NCBI GenBank assembly: GCA_041746105.1
Contig: JBGTHP010000032.1
Coordinates: 183,960-247,959, forward strand
From: JBFHRE01 sp041746105
Lineage (GTDB): Bacteria; Actinomycetota; Acidimicrobiia; Spongiisociales; ZC4RG35
Length of the DNA: 64,000 bases
Reading direction: 5' to 3'
Part shown: positions 43,262 to 51,886 of the stretch, in pieces
How the letters are laid out: every line of letters begins with the position of its first letter
How positions within the stretch are numbered: the first letter of the stretch is position 1
The notes under the pieces: model-generated
Databases searched by the model: none
What the model was told of the DNA's origin: nothing
What the model saw: the letters and a program-made list of their open reading frames with translations, nothing else
Translations under genes and position numbers: made by a program

Positions 43262-44260
43262 TCAGTCGATTGAACTGTTGTCGGCATGCTCCTCCGACAA
43301 TTCTCCCAGCAAGCGGTTGGCCCGCGACAGGTGCCCGGCAACCGACAAACCGTGGGCTGGTCCCCGCGGTATCAATCCATCGAGGTAGTGCTGGGAAGCG
43401 ACTCTGGCGTGTGCAGCTGCTTTTTCGAGTTCATCGGCCAGTAGTTGGTATCCCTCGGCGGCATCACGCAATTTGCTCGACACAACCGGTGCAGGGGGTG
43501 GGCTTTCGACTGCCGTCGGCACCGGCGCCTCGGCTATCACCTGTTTCGCCTCCTCGATATTGAAGCGCCCATGGGTCACCTCCCGGCCGACGATCACACC
43601 TGCGAGAGTCCGACCCGCCACCGACAGTGCAAGCAACGCTCGTAGATCGTCGAGATGGCGGACACCGCCAGATGCAATCACCGGATCGGAGACCGTACGC
43701 AAAGCGACGCTGAGGATGTGCAAGTCAGGAGGTTCAACCAGGGCGTCGCGTCCCGCTTCCGCCACCAGAAACGCCGCTACGCCCGCAGAGGACATCTCCA
43801 CCAACACTTCTTCGAGGTGCCTCCCCGAGTTCTGGGTCCACCCCCTCGTGGCGATCTCTTCGTCCCCTCTCACATCGAGTGACACCACAATCTGGCCGGG
43901 ATGCGAGCGACACAGATCCCAGACCATGTTCTGATCCTCGATCGCGGCAGTGCCCATCACCACCCGCCAGGCACCTGCCGCAACGAGGCGGCTGGCTTCG
44001 ACATCGCTGCGGATCCCTCCCGCCACCTGGACGGGCACGTCGACCTCGGAGATGAGCTGATCGATCAGATCACGGTTGCGGTAGTCGCCATTCCCTGCGG
44101 CGTCGAGATCCACGACGTGAATCTTGTCGGCACCCTGCATCACCCAGCTGTGTGCCCGAGCAATCGGATCGTTGTCGAGAGGGATGGCCTCGCGCAGGTC
44201 CCCACGCCTCAGCCTCACCGACCGACCGTCGAGAATGTTGATGCGAGCCAGAAGTTCCAT
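43262..44260 (-). CDS. HisA-fold protein with altered active site and C-terminal helical extension
   Basis: 332 residues. Residues 1-240 follow ProFAR isomerase (HisA/PriA): INILDGRSVRLRRGDL, HVVDLDAAGNGDYRN, phosphate loops AGGIRSDVEA, GTAAIED, SGGVRHLDDL and GREVTHGRF. The catalytic Asp of the PAID motif is Asn8, and TD in the second catalytic loop is AE (167-168); Asp129 in SLDVRGDEE is kept. Residues ~246-332 add a Pro-rich linker and a helical segment (KLRDAAEGYQLLADELEKAA, then HARVASQHYLDG) absent from HisA. No his genes are nearby. Probably not a standard isomerase. Confidence 0.78.
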   Translation of the reverse strand: MELLARINILDGRSVRLRRGDLREAIPLDNDPIARAHSWVMQGADKIHVVDLDAAGNGDYRNRDLIDQLISEVDVPVQVAGGIRSDVEASRLVAAGAWRVVMGTAAIEDQNMVWDLCRSHPGQIVVSLDVRGDEEIATRGWTQNSGRHLEEVLVEMSSAGVAAFLVAEAGRDALVEPPDLHILSVALRTVSDPVIASGGVRHLDDLRALLALSVAGRTLAGVIVGREVTHGRFNIEEAKQVIAEAPVPTAVESPPPAPVVSSKLRDAAEGYQLLADELEKAAAHARVASQHYLDGLIPRGPAHGLSVAGHLSRANRLLGELSEEHADNSSID

Positions 44261-44266
44261 CCGCCG

Positions 44267-44272
44267 ACGATA
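44267..44272 (-). promoter_or_regulatory. Candidate -10 box TATCGT for the HisA-like gene
   Basis: Reverse-strand TATCGT, 6 nt, then ATG 44260. Confidence 0.35.
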
Positions 44273-44299
44273 GGTGATCCGCCCGAAACGTGTCGGCCG

Positions 44300-45271
44300 T
44301 CAATCGGTCAGCCCGAGCGCCTCCTCGGCGCCATCCAGCGTCTGGCCACCCTCCACAACCGGGGAGAAGAGGTCTCCATGCTCGTCCAGCCGTTGCCAGA
44401 GATTCGCCATCGTGATGTCGTCGTTGGCAATCGAACCGACTTCCTCCCATCTCAGCGGGACCGAAACGGGCGCTCCAGGGCGCGGTCGCACCGAATACAC
44501 CGATGCCACCGTCTGGGCGAAGGCGTTGCGGTTGACGTCGATGAAAACCTTGCCGCGACGGTCTGCGATGACAGGGTCCATCGTGAAGTCGCTCGACGAA
44601 GCCGCCACCAGCAACCGTCCTACCGAATCGACGAACCGCCTGATCCGGCGATAGTCGTGAACCGGTTTCAGCGGAACGTAGACATGGAGGCCCTTGGATC
44701 CCGACAGTTTCGGGTAGCCGGAGAGGCCAAGCGAATCCAATACGGTGCGAAGTCCGTGCGCCCCGGCCACGACCTGATCGAAATGGGATCCCTCGGCAGG
44801 GTCGAAGTCAAATATGGCGTAATCGGGCATTTCTAGACCACCCGTCGACGAGTGAAACGGGTGCATCTCGATGCATGCCATCGCCGCCAGCCAGATGAGA
44901 TCCGCCTCGGTCGCCGCCGAAACATATGACACGATCCCGCCCGCCGAGTCGGACGGAACCGGAATCTGGTTGACCCAGTCCGGTGTATGCGACGGCGCTC
45001 GCTTTTCGTAGAACGTGTTGCCGGAGATGCCGTCCGGATAGCGGCTCATGGAGAGTGGGCGGCGCCTCAGATGTGGCAACAAGTGGTCGGCAACGGAGAG
45101 GTAATACTGGGCGAGGTCACCCTTGGTGTAGCCGTCGGGGAACAGCGGTTTGTCGTGGTTGGTGAAGACGAAACCGGTCCCGGGGATCATCAAACCTTTG
45201 CCAGTGACCTCGCCGGTCAGTTCGAAAGGGAACTCGATGAGTCCGCTTGCGAGAGGGAGGTTGCGACTCAT
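44300..45271 (-). CDS. LigD-type NHEJ polymerase/primase domain protein
   Basis: 323 residues, a stand-alone AEP polymerase domain of the kind fused in LigD. Adds nucleotides at broken DNA ends during Ku-dependent repair. Seen: VFTNHDKPLFPDGYTKGDLA, HLRRRPLSMSRYPDGISGNT, YAIFDFDPAEGSHFD (metal DxD), LSGSKGLHVYVPL, VFIDVNRNAFAQTVASVYSV, and APVSVPLRWEEV. No ligase or nuclease domain is present. ATG 45271 (MSRNLPLASG) is preferred; TTG 45286 is possible. No ku gene in the window. Confidence 0.88.
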   Translation of the reverse strand: MSRNLPLASGLIEFPFELTGEVTGKGLMIPGTGFVFTNHDKPLFPDGYTKGDLAQYYLSVADHLLPHLRRRPLSMSRYPDGISGNTFYEKRAPSHTPDWVNQIPVPSDSAGGIVSYVSAATEADLIWLAAMACIEMHPFHSSTGGLEMPDYAIFDFDPAEGSHFDQVVAGAHGLRTVLDSLGLSGYPKLSGSKGLHVYVPLKPVHDYRRIRRFVDSVGRLLVAASSSDFTMDPVIADRRGKVFIDVNRNAFAQTVASVYSVRPRPGAPVSVPLRWEEVGSIANDDITMANLWQRLDEHGDLFSPVVEGGQTLDGAEEALGLTD

Positions 45272-45291
45272 GACCGTACGGGGCAAAGCAT

Positions 45292-45308
45292 CGGGCCATT
45301 GTGGCCCG
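45292..45308 (-). terminator. Short hairpin after the Ig-repeat gene
   Basis: Perfect 7-bp stem (CGGGCCA with TGGCCCG) and 3-nt loop, starting 2 bases beyond the stop of the Ig-repeat gene. No U-run, so only a candidate terminator for the kinase/Ig operon. Confidence 0.45.
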
Positions 45309-45310
45309 TT

Positions 45311-47797
45311 TCAGAGTGTGTTGAGGAACGCCGGTTTGTATTCGGGTTGTTCTTCTTCACGGCGCCGATCGACTCCAACCACCGCAAAGAACGAAATCCC
45401 GACACCGAGGGCGAGCGCCGAGCCAAGCTGGTCTTCGAGATCCTCGACCACCATCCCGAAAGCGACGAGCATCCGATCCAACGCATCGAGGCCGGTTCGA
45501 TTGCGGTCGGAACCCTGGCCCACTGACTCGGATTCAGAGCTTGTCACCACCAGATTCGTCTTCCCCACAAGATCTGCGCTGGGCTGGGGAGCAACGAGCG
45601 AGGGTGTCGTAACCGCTGTGGTGACAGGTGCAGGCTCGGGTTCTGGCGTCGGTTCGGGGTCGACACGAGGTGCCGGCTCCGTGGGCGGAGTAATGGCGGG
45701 CGGTGAGGCCGGTTTGGCCGGCGGTTCAACCGGAGGGGGCGGGGCGGCGGCGGCACCGCCGGCCGGCGGGGCTACTTCCGGCTCTACCGAGACCAGCATC
45801 GTCGTTGACGCAGAAGATCCGCTTGGATCGGACACTGTGACCGTAACCGAATACGAGGTTCCGCCGAATCCGGCCGGGACGGTGCCGCTGACAACTCCGC
45901 TTTTCGAATCGATGCCGAGTCCGGGCGGGAGACCGGCCGCCGAGTAGGTGAGCGGGTCACCGTCGGGATCCGTTGCCGAAACCGTACCGAAAGACACGGG
46001 GACATCGACGGAAACGGTCGCGGTCCCACCTGCTCCTGAGATCACCGGAGGGCGGTTGACCTTGACGACGGTCCACTGGAAGCTGACGGCGTCGGTCAGC
46101 GGCGGCGACCCTCCATCACTGACGGAGATCGTGACCGAATACGGGGAACCTCCTCCGGCATTGGCACCGACCACCCCCGAGATCTTGCCGGTGACCGTGT
46201 CGATCGACAGCCCCGGCGGAAGCCCCGTGGCAGAATAGGTGAAAGTTGTCGGAGGGTTGTCCGGGTCGGTCACGCCGACCAGAAACAGCACCGTTTCACC
46301 CTCACTGCTGCTCTTGGGCCCGATCGGGTTCAGAATTGGCGGGCTGTTCGATTCCTCGACCACAACCGTCAGCGGTTGTTCGACGAAGAGACCGGTCAGG
46401 TCGGTGGCGCGGACGGCGAATGTGTAGCTGCCAGGTCCCTTTTCTTCCGATGGGATCCAGGTGAACACTCCGCTCGTCGGATCAATGGCGGCACCGGGCG
46501 GAACCCAACCGCCGCCGTCGACGAGCGTGTAGGTGATCTCGTCACCGGTGTCGGGGTCTGTCGCAATCGCAGTACAGGTGATCAGCGACTCCTCCGGCCC
46601 TGTGAGCGTCCCCAGCGCCGCCATCTGGGGTTGATCGGGCAACGCGTTCATGACGATGTCCACCACTGCCGAGGCAGTCCCACCCTTCCCGTCGTTGATG
46701 GTGTAACCAAACTCCTCGGCACCGTCGAAGTTGGGGTTGGGGGTGTAGGTGACGGTGCCGTTGCCGTTGTCGACCACCGACCCACCTGTCAGGGACGCAG
46801 TGTCGAGCGACTGCAAGACAATCGGGTCGAGGTCGGGATCCGAGTCGTTGGTGAGAATGGCGATCACCACACCGGGCCCATCTTCGGTCGGGGAGGCGGT
46901 GTCGTCCGCCGCCACCGGCGGACGGTTGGTATCGGTCACGGTCCAGGTGAAGGTGTCGTCGGCGGTTTGGGCTCCGACTGTGGCAGTGATCTTGGTCGAG
47001 TAGGGCGAGCCGGCCGCAGCGGTGTATCCGATGGTGCCGGTGATCTGTCCGCTGCCCGAATCGATGGAAACGCCCGGTGGGAGTCCGGTGGCCGAGTAGA
47101 CGACCGTGCCTCCGCCGGGGTCGGTAGCAGTGGCAGAAATCGCGATGACCGCCCCTTCGGCATCGGTTCGATCCCCGAGGTCCTGATCGAATACCGGTGG
47201 GGTACCCATGGTTGCCAGGATCTCGACGTCGTCGACATTCATGTGACTGTCGTCGGTATTGCCCGTTTGCTCGAACTTGATGATCGTCCCCGCCGCGATG
47301 TAGGGCGTCAGGTCGAACGAGGCATTCTGGGACGAGTTGTCGTCGATACTCAACGGGTAGGTTGCCAGCGCAGTCCAGCCGATGCCGTTGAACACGCTCA
47401 GGTGGATCGCACCTGAGCCTGAACCGTGCTTATGTCGTTCATACTTGAATGTGAGTTGGGCGGACGAGGCTCCCGTGAGATCAACCGCACGCCAGACCGA
47501 GGCGTTGTAACCGGCCTGACCCATGTAGAGGCATTTGTCGTCAAAACAATGTCCGTCGGACTTGGCTTCGATCGACCCATTGCTCGGGTCGGTGCCTCCG
47601 ACGTCGTCTTCCACCCAACCGCCCGCCCACGTTCCGGTTCCGTTATTGCCGGTGTAAGACACGTTGGTGAACTCGTCGCGATAGGTGACGGTGGGAGCGG
47701 TTGCAATCGCCACCGCCCCGGACACGATCTGGATGGTTGCCAGCACCAGCCAGGCGACCGCAATTCGGGCGAGCCTGCTCCGAAACCTCGCGCTCAC
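45311..47797 (-). CDS. Secreted, membrane-anchored Ig/cadherin-like repeat protein
   Basis: 828 residues. Signal peptide (RIAVAWLVLATIQIVSGAVA), then a lectin-like region (~35-195) with a Cys pair (GHCFDDKCLYMGQ). Five or more Ig-like repeats follow, several with the He-PIG phrase YSATGLPPGVSIDSGSGQIT and one cadherin-like NDSDPDLDPIVLQSLD repeat. Then a Pro/Glu-rich linker (~690-745), a late helix (LGSALALGVGISFFAVVGV) and a charged tail. Outer-surface adhesion or sensing is inferred. Its start overlaps the histidine-kinase stop by 4 bases, an unusual pairing. Confidence 0.8.
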   Translation of the reverse strand: MSARFRSRLARIAVAWLVLATIQIVSGAVAIATAPTVTYRDEFTNVSYTGNNGTGTWAGGWVEDDVGGTDPSNGSIEAKSDGHCFDDKCLYMGQAGYNASVWRAVDLTGASSAQLTFKYERHKHGSGSGAIHLSVFNGIGWTALATYPLSIDDNSSQNASFDLTPYIAAGTIIKFEQTGNTDDSHMNVDDVEILATMGTPPVFDQDLGDRTDAEGAVIAISATATDPGGGTVVYSATGLPPGVSIDSGSGQITGTIGYTAAAGSPYSTKITATVGAQTADDTFTWTVTDTNRPPVAADDTASPTEDGPGVVIAILTNDSDPDLDPIVLQSLDTASLTGGSVVDNGNGTVTYTPNPNFDGAEEFGYTINDGKGGTASAVVDIVMNALPDQPQMAALGTLTGPEESLITCTAIATDPDTGDEITYTLVDGGGWVPPGAAIDPTSGVFTWIPSEEKGPGSYTFAVRATDLTGLFVEQPLTVVVEESNSPPILNPIGPKSSSEGETVLFLVGVTDPDNPPTTFTYSATGLPPGLSIDTVTGKISGVVGANAGGGSPYSVTISVSDGGSPPLTDAVSFQWTVVKVNRPPVISGAGGTATVSVDVPVSFGTVSATDPDGDPLTYSAAGLPPGLGIDSKSGVVSGTVPAGFGGTSYSVTVTVSDPSGSSASTTMLVSVEPEVAPPAGGAAAAPPPPVEPPAKPASPPAITPPTEPAPRVDPEPTPEPEPAPVTTAVTTPSLVAPQPSADLVGKTNLVVTSSESESVGQGSDRNRTGLDALDRMLVAFGMVVEDLEDQLGSALALGVGISFFAVVGVDRRREEEQPEYKPAFLNTL

Positions 47798-49176
47798 GAG
47801 CTCATCCCGGCTTGGAAGATCGAACGCCCCGGCGCCTCGTCGATCGCGTACAGAATCGCGGGAAGCCGAACGATGAAGCCGGTCTCGCCATCGGCTCGGT
47901 GGTAGGTGAGAGACCCCGCCATCGACTCCACCAACGAGCGGGCGATCGCAAGGCCGAGGCCGACGCTGCCTGACAACAGAGCGTCGCGGCCGTCATGAAC
48001 AAACCGCTCAAACAGCTTCTGCTCGAGTTCTGGGGGAACTCCGTCGCCGTTGTCGACAACTGCAATCACGGCCCACGGACCACGCCGCCCGACCTCGACC
48101 CTGATCTGATCGCCGCCATGTTTGACGGCGTTGGAGAGCAGGTTCCTCACGACCTGGCGGAAGCGAAGAGAATCGACCTCGGCCCAGACACTGTTCCGTT
48201 CGAGATCGATGTGATGTCCGCGCCGTGTGAAGGTTTCGACAACGGCCTGCAGTTCGGGATCCAGTGCAACCTCAGACGTCTGAATCGAGATTGCGCCTGC
48301 GTCGATACGGGCAGCAATCAGGAGGTCTTCCACCATCCGGCTCAGCTCGGTCGCCTCGGTGTGGATCAATGAAGTCAATTCCCGATCGAGTGGATCGGCG
48401 TCTTCGCGTTCGCTCAAGATCTCGGCAAACCCAACAATGCTCGTGAGCGGGGTCCGAAGCTCATGCGAGACGCCGGCTATCAACTCGTCTTTGGCCCGAT
48501 TCAGCTCCCGCTGGACCTTGAGCTGGCCTTCCATATCTTCCTTGTTCCGTCGAACCTGCCGGCGTGCGATGAACCAGTAGAGCCCAAGCGCCACGATCGG
48601 TATGAGCAGAGTGACGACCCCGCGAGCCAGAGACGCCGCACGTCCGAGAGCGGCCTCGTTGTCCTGGATCCGACTCGACACGTGCTCGCGCTCGACCGCG
48701 AGGACGTTCCGCAAGGTTTCGTAATCGGTCTCCGCCCGCCCGGTCCGAAGGTCGACGGCGGTTGTCGGGTCGCGCCCGTCGATCAAGTCGAGGACTTCCG
48801 TCCAAGTATCGACCGCCACCCCTGCGGCGTGCGCCACGCCCGGTTGGTCGCTCGCCGAGCCCGCGTCGCCGACCGCTTCGCCAACTGCATCGACGGCCGC
48901 TCTGGCTTCTCCCAAAGCAACGGCGACCGCCTCCGACGACGCCACACCCAACGATTCGTCGACTCCGAAAACGACGGCCTGGGAGACGGCGGCACGAGCC
49001 AATGCCGCCGTACTCATCGAAGAGTTGACCCAGTGGAGTCTCTGCGCGTTTTCTGCGATCGAACGCGACGCGCTGCCATTGGCCGAAACCATGCCCAACG
49101 CAACGGCTACGGCAACTACGGCCACCGCCATGCTGATTGAAGCTGTCCGGCGTCCCCCGGACACACTGGATGTCAT
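47794..49176 (-). CDS. Membrane sensor histidine kinase
   Basis: 460 residues. Two membrane helices (SMAVAVVAVAVALGMVSA; VVTLLIPIVALGLYWFIA) bracket an Ala-rich helical extracytoplasmic domain of ~150 residues. Then HisKA with phospho-His in GVSHELRTPLTSIVGFAEIL and an ATPase domain: NLLSNAVKHGG (N), VVDNGDGVPPE (G1), and SGSVGLGLAIARSL (G2). ATG 49176 is preferred over 49335 because the extension is unlike a protein N-terminus. No response regulator is adjacent; instead the overlapping downstream gene encodes an Ig-repeat surface protein. Confidence 0.88.
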   Translation of the reverse strand: MTSSVSGGRRTASISMAVAVVAVAVALGMVSANGSASRSIAENAQRLHWVNSSMSTAALARAAVSQAVVFGVDESLGVASSEAVAVALGEARAAVDAVGEAVGDAGSASDQPGVAHAAGVAVDTWTEVLDLIDGRDPTTAVDLRTGRAETDYETLRNVLAVEREHVSSRIQDNEAALGRAASLARGVVTLLIPIVALGLYWFIARRQVRRNKEDMEGQLKVQRELNRAKDELIAGVSHELRTPLTSIVGFAEILSEREDADPLDRELTSLIHTEATELSRMVEDLLIAARIDAGAISIQTSEVALDPELQAVVETFTRRGHHIDLERNSVWAEVDSLRFRQVVRNLLSNAVKHGGDQIRVEVGRRGPWAVIAVVDNGDGVPPELEQKLFERFVHDGRDALLSGSVGLGLAIARSLVESMAGSLTYHRADGETGFIVRLPAILYAIDEAPGRSIFQAGMSS

Positions 49177-49397
49177 AGGTTCTTCATCGGCACCGGCGCC
49201 GAAAAAGTAAAGCTCACAGCGGCTATTTCGGGCCCATAGTGTGGATAGTCGACCCCTCCAACCCGTCAGCGACCGATCCGCACATCGCCCTCCCCGTGCG
49301 CCCGCTTCCACCACTTGCCGGCAGGTGGGAGCCAATCAGGAAAGCGGCGCCGACGGCTCGGGTAATGTTGCAGCCCTAGTCGAGAAATCGATCTACC

Positions 49398-49470
49398 GGG
49401 TCTCTAGCTCAACTGGCAGAGCAGCGGGCTTTTAACCCGTTGGTTGAGGGTTCGAGTCCCTCGGGACCCA
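49398..49470 (+). tRNA. tRNA-Lys (TTT anticodon)
   Basis: 73-nt cloverleaf. Acceptor GGGTCTC (49398) pairs with GGGACCC (one G-U) plus discriminator A; D arm AGCTCAACTGGCAGAGC; anticodon stem GCGGG/CCCGT with loop CTTTTAA, anticodon TTT; T arm GAGGGTTCGAGTCCCTC. CCA is not encoded. A hairpin array begins 4 bases after it. Confidence 0.95.
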
Positions 49471-49472
49471 CG

Positions 49473-49509
49473 GGAACGCCTTCGGCGTTCGGGAACGCCT
49501 TCGGCGTTC
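49473..49509 (+). repeat. Two tandem hairpins directly after tRNA-Lys
   Basis: GAACGCC-TTC-GGCGTTC occurs twice, 19 bases apart (49474-49490, 49493-49509), each a perfect 7-bp stem with a TTC loop. They may act as terminator and 3'-processing signals for the tRNA or be a repetitive element. Confidence 0.8.
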
Positions 49510-49510
49510 C

Positions 49511-49642
49511 TTGGGAGTTTGGCCCAGCCAAACTCCAGGGAACACGGCTTTTCCCCACGGGAACCCCTCGCGTTCCTTTCGAGTCTGGCCCAGCCAAACT
49601 CCAGGGAACACGGCCCTTCCCCACGGGAACCCCTCGCGTTCC
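49511..49642 (+). repeat. 66-bp tandem repeat with internal hairpins
   Basis: Two copies of a 56-base block (49521-49576 and 49587-49642, two differences), period 66. The first includes a perfect 10-bp stem GGAGTTTGGC/GCCAAACTCC with CCA loop (49514-49536); both include GGAAC...GTTCC stems. With the two hairpins before it, this makes a ~170-bp array between tRNA-Lys and the cysteine-synthase gene; no protein is apparent in it. Confidence 0.8.
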
Positions 49643-49664
49643 CCAGCTCACCGTGCGCGAAAAC

Positions 49665-50627
49665 CTATGTTCGCCAGAGGTCGGTTGAGAGGTATTTCAT
49701 GCCGGAGTCGGCGAGCACGACTGCGATGGTGGCTCCGGGATGGGTTGTTCGAAGCAACGACTCGGCTGCCGCGACACAGGCACCCGCCGAGAACCCTGCG
49801 AAAATGCCCTCTTGTCTGGCGAGGCGACGGCTGGTTTCGATGGCCGTATCGTCGTCGACGGTCACCCAGCCGTCGACGAGGTCGTCGTCGATTCCGGTCA
49901 GTTGGCTCATGGCATATCCGCCGCCCTGAATCCGGTGGCTCGGGTTCACGACCTCCTGACCAGCAAGGGCTGCCGCCCCTTCAGGTTCGATCACGTAACA
50001 AGCAATATCAGGGTTCTTGCCTTTCAAATACCGCGCGATACCGGCGAACGTGCCTCCGGTACCCACGAACTCGCAGAACACATCCACTGCCCCACCCGAC
50101 TGTTCCCAGATTTCAGGTCCTGTTTCGAATTCGTGGGCGTTGGCATTGCCAGGAAGACGGAACTGGTCGGCTCGGAAGGCCGAACGTTCCAGAGCCAGCC
50201 GTTGGGCGGTCTCCTCGACCAGCGCCAGATCATCGCCCGTCACATGACCGGACTCAGACCCCGCCGTCTGGTCAACCAAAACCACTTCGGCGCCCAACGC
50301 GGACATCATCTGAGCTCGCTCCTCGGAGTTTCCCTTCGACATGACGGCCACAAAGGGATAACCCTTGACCGCACAGACGATCGCCAACCCGGTACCTGTA
50401 TTCCCGCTCGTCAACTCGACGACCGTCTGACCTGGAGCGAGAACAGCCGCTGCCTCTGCTTCTTCGATCATCCGCAGCGCGATCCGATCCTTTTTGGAAC
50501 CACCAGGGTTCAGGTAGTCGAGTTTTGCCAGGATCTCCCCCGGACCCGTCCACAACCGGCCCAGCCGAACCAGCGGAGTCCGGCCAATCGCATTCAGTAT
50601 CGAATCCGCAACCGACGCATTACTCAT
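49665..50627 (-). CDS. Cysteine synthase / cystathionine beta-synthase family PLP enzyme
   Basis: 320 residues. Beta-replacement on an activated serine. Seen: NAIGRTPLVRLGRLW, PLP Lys in NPGGSKKDRIALRM (family usually NPGGSVKDR), ELTSGNTGTGLAIVCAVKG, EFVGTGGTFAGIARYLKGKN (phosphate loop) and GFSAGACVAAA. No CBS-pair domain. It could use O-acetylserine, O-phosphoserine or serine; sequence alone does not tell. The link to the SerA-SbnI/SerK fusion at 3243 (phosphoserine) is only a hypothesis. Its 3' end borders the hairpin array. Confidence 0.88.
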   Translation of the reverse strand: MSNASVADSILNAIGRTPLVRLGRLWTGPGEILAKLDYLNPGGSKKDRIALRMIEEAEAAAVLAPGQTVVELTSGNTGTGLAIVCAVKGYPFVAVMSKGNSEERAQMMSALGAEVVLVDQTAGSESGHVTGDDLALVEETAQRLALERSAFRADQFRLPGNANAHEFETGPEIWEQSGGAVDVFCEFVGTGGTFAGIARYLKGKNPDIACYVIEPEGAAALAGQEVVNPSHRIQGGGYAMSQLTGIDDDLVDGWVTVDDDTAIETSRRLARQEGIFAGFSAGACVAAAESLLRTTHPGATIAVVLADSGMKYLSTDLWRT

Positions 50628-50702
50628 ATCGACGAAACCTATACACGCGAGTCCCTCCGAAGCCGGCGAATCGTGGGAGCGCCTTCAGACCGACCCACTG
50701 CG

Positions 50703-50708
50703 TAGTCT
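50703..50708 (+). promoter_or_regulatory. Candidate -10 box TAGTCT for the gene at 50715
   Basis: TAGTCT, 6 nt, then ATG 50715, without a ribosome site: leaderless pattern. Confidence 0.4.
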
Positions 50709-50714
50709 GGCCCG

Positions 50715-51392
50715 ATGACGACGATTGGTTCGCTCAACGAGAAGCCGCTTCATGCTGCCCTCAAAGAGTGGTATCGACAAAAAGGCGATCGGGTCGAGGT
50801 GGCGGTCGACGGGTTTGTCGTCGATCTGAGGCGAGGCGAACTCCTTCTCGAAATCCAGACCAAAGGATTCTCGGCGATGCGGCGGAAATTCGACGTCTTG
50901 CTCGACTTGTATCCGATGCGACTGGTCCACCCGATTGCCGCCTGCAGATGGATCGTCAAGCTCGACGACTGCGGAGATGAAGTAGTTTCTCGCCGACGCT
51001 CGCCCAAACGGGGCATCGCTGCCGACGTCTGTGCCGAACTCGTGGCGTTTCCGATGCTGCTCAGCCACCCCAACTTCACGCTCGAAGTCGCCCTCATCGA
51101 AGAAGAAGAGGTGCGCCGGCCCGACCGAAAACTCGGATGGCGCCGAGGTGGGTTCGTGATCGAGGAACGCCGCCTGGTCGGCGTCCTCGACACGATGGAG
51201 TTCGCATCGCCGGAGTCGCTGTTGGGCCTCCTTCCGCCGGGGCTACCCGACCCGTTCACCACCGGTGACATCGCTCACGCCCTGGGACGTTCCCGCCACC
51301 TTGCCCAGGAGATCGCCTACTGCCTGCGCGAATCCGGTGCAGTCGCGACGGCCGGCCGCGACAAACGGGGCATCCTCTATCGCATCCGGTGA
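50715..51392 (+). CDS. Possible PD-(D/E)XK-type nuclease with winged-helix-like C-terminus
   Basis: 225 residues, family not recognised with certainty. The N-terminal part KPLHAALKEWYRQKGDRVEV, then FVVDLRRGELLLEIQTKGFS, resembles the nuclease core: a helix, then Asp, a turn, E-x-Q-x-K. The C-terminal ~50 residues (FTTGDIAHALGRSRHLAQEI, then AYCLRESGAV) look like a winged helix-turn-helix. Together this suggests a DNA-acting protein. Nothing adjacent indicates a restriction or defence locus. Confidence 0.55.
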   Translation: MTTIGSLNEKPLHAALKEWYRQKGDRVEVAVDGFVVDLRRGELLLEIQTKGFSAMRRKFDVLLDLYPMRLVHPIAACRWIVKLDDCGDEVVSRRRSPKRGIAADVCAELVAFPMLLSHPNFTLEVALIEEEEVRRPDRKLGWRRGGFVIEERRLVGVLDTMEFASPESLLGLLPPGLPDPFTTGDIAHALGRSRHLAQEIAYCLRESGAVATAGRDKRGILYRIR

Positions 51393-51482
51393 CAGAAGAA
51401 AGGAAGATCCTTGTCCTCCAGCGCCGATCCCGTTCGTAGGTAGGGTGAACGCGGGAAGGCCCGCACCGATACGAGGAGAATC

Positions 51483-51875
51483 ATGAGTCATTATCTGTTG
51501 TCGACCTTTGCGGTTGAAGGTGCGGTCCCGGGAGCGCCGAGCACGCCAGAAGAGATGCAGGCGTTCATGGAGAATGTCATCGCTCTCGAAACCGAAATGG
51601 ACGAAGCCGGTGCTTTCGTCTTTGGAGGTGCGCTCCACGGTCCGGATGCGGCCACCGTCATGGCAAGCACCGCTGGCGAGGTGGTTCTGACCGACGGACC
51701 TTTCATCGAGGCGAAGGAACACATCGCCGGGTTTTACATCATCGAGGCTGAAGACCTGGATGCCGCGTTGGCCTGGGCTCGAAAAGTTGTGGCCGCCATC
51801 AATCATCCGATCGAGGTCCGGCCCTTCCGGGCGACCGGCAAAGTGGCAGATTCGATGCCGGCGGCCGGGCACTGA
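51483..51875 (+). CDS. YCII-related (DGPF domain) protein
   Basis: 130 residues. Ferredoxin-like YCII fold with the DGPF motif visible in VVLTDGPFIEAKEHIAGFYI. AGGAG precedes ATG 51483 and TAGGGT lies further upstream. DGPF proteins are the standard genomic partners of ECF42-type sigma factors, and the sigma gene follows after 11 bases. Biochemical role unknown. Confidence 0.88.
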   Translation: MSHYLLSTFAVEGAVPGAPSTPEEMQAFMENVIALETEMDEAGAFVFGGALHGPDAATVMASTAGEVVLTDGPFIEAKEHIAGFYIIEAEDLDAALAWARKVVAAINHPIEVRPFRATGKVADSMPAAGH

Positions 51876-51886
51876 GCGAGATCGGC

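Noticed and set aside
46376..47416. 346-aa forward frame
   Set aside because: Antisense to the Ig-repeat gene; its repeats only mirror the Ig repeats.
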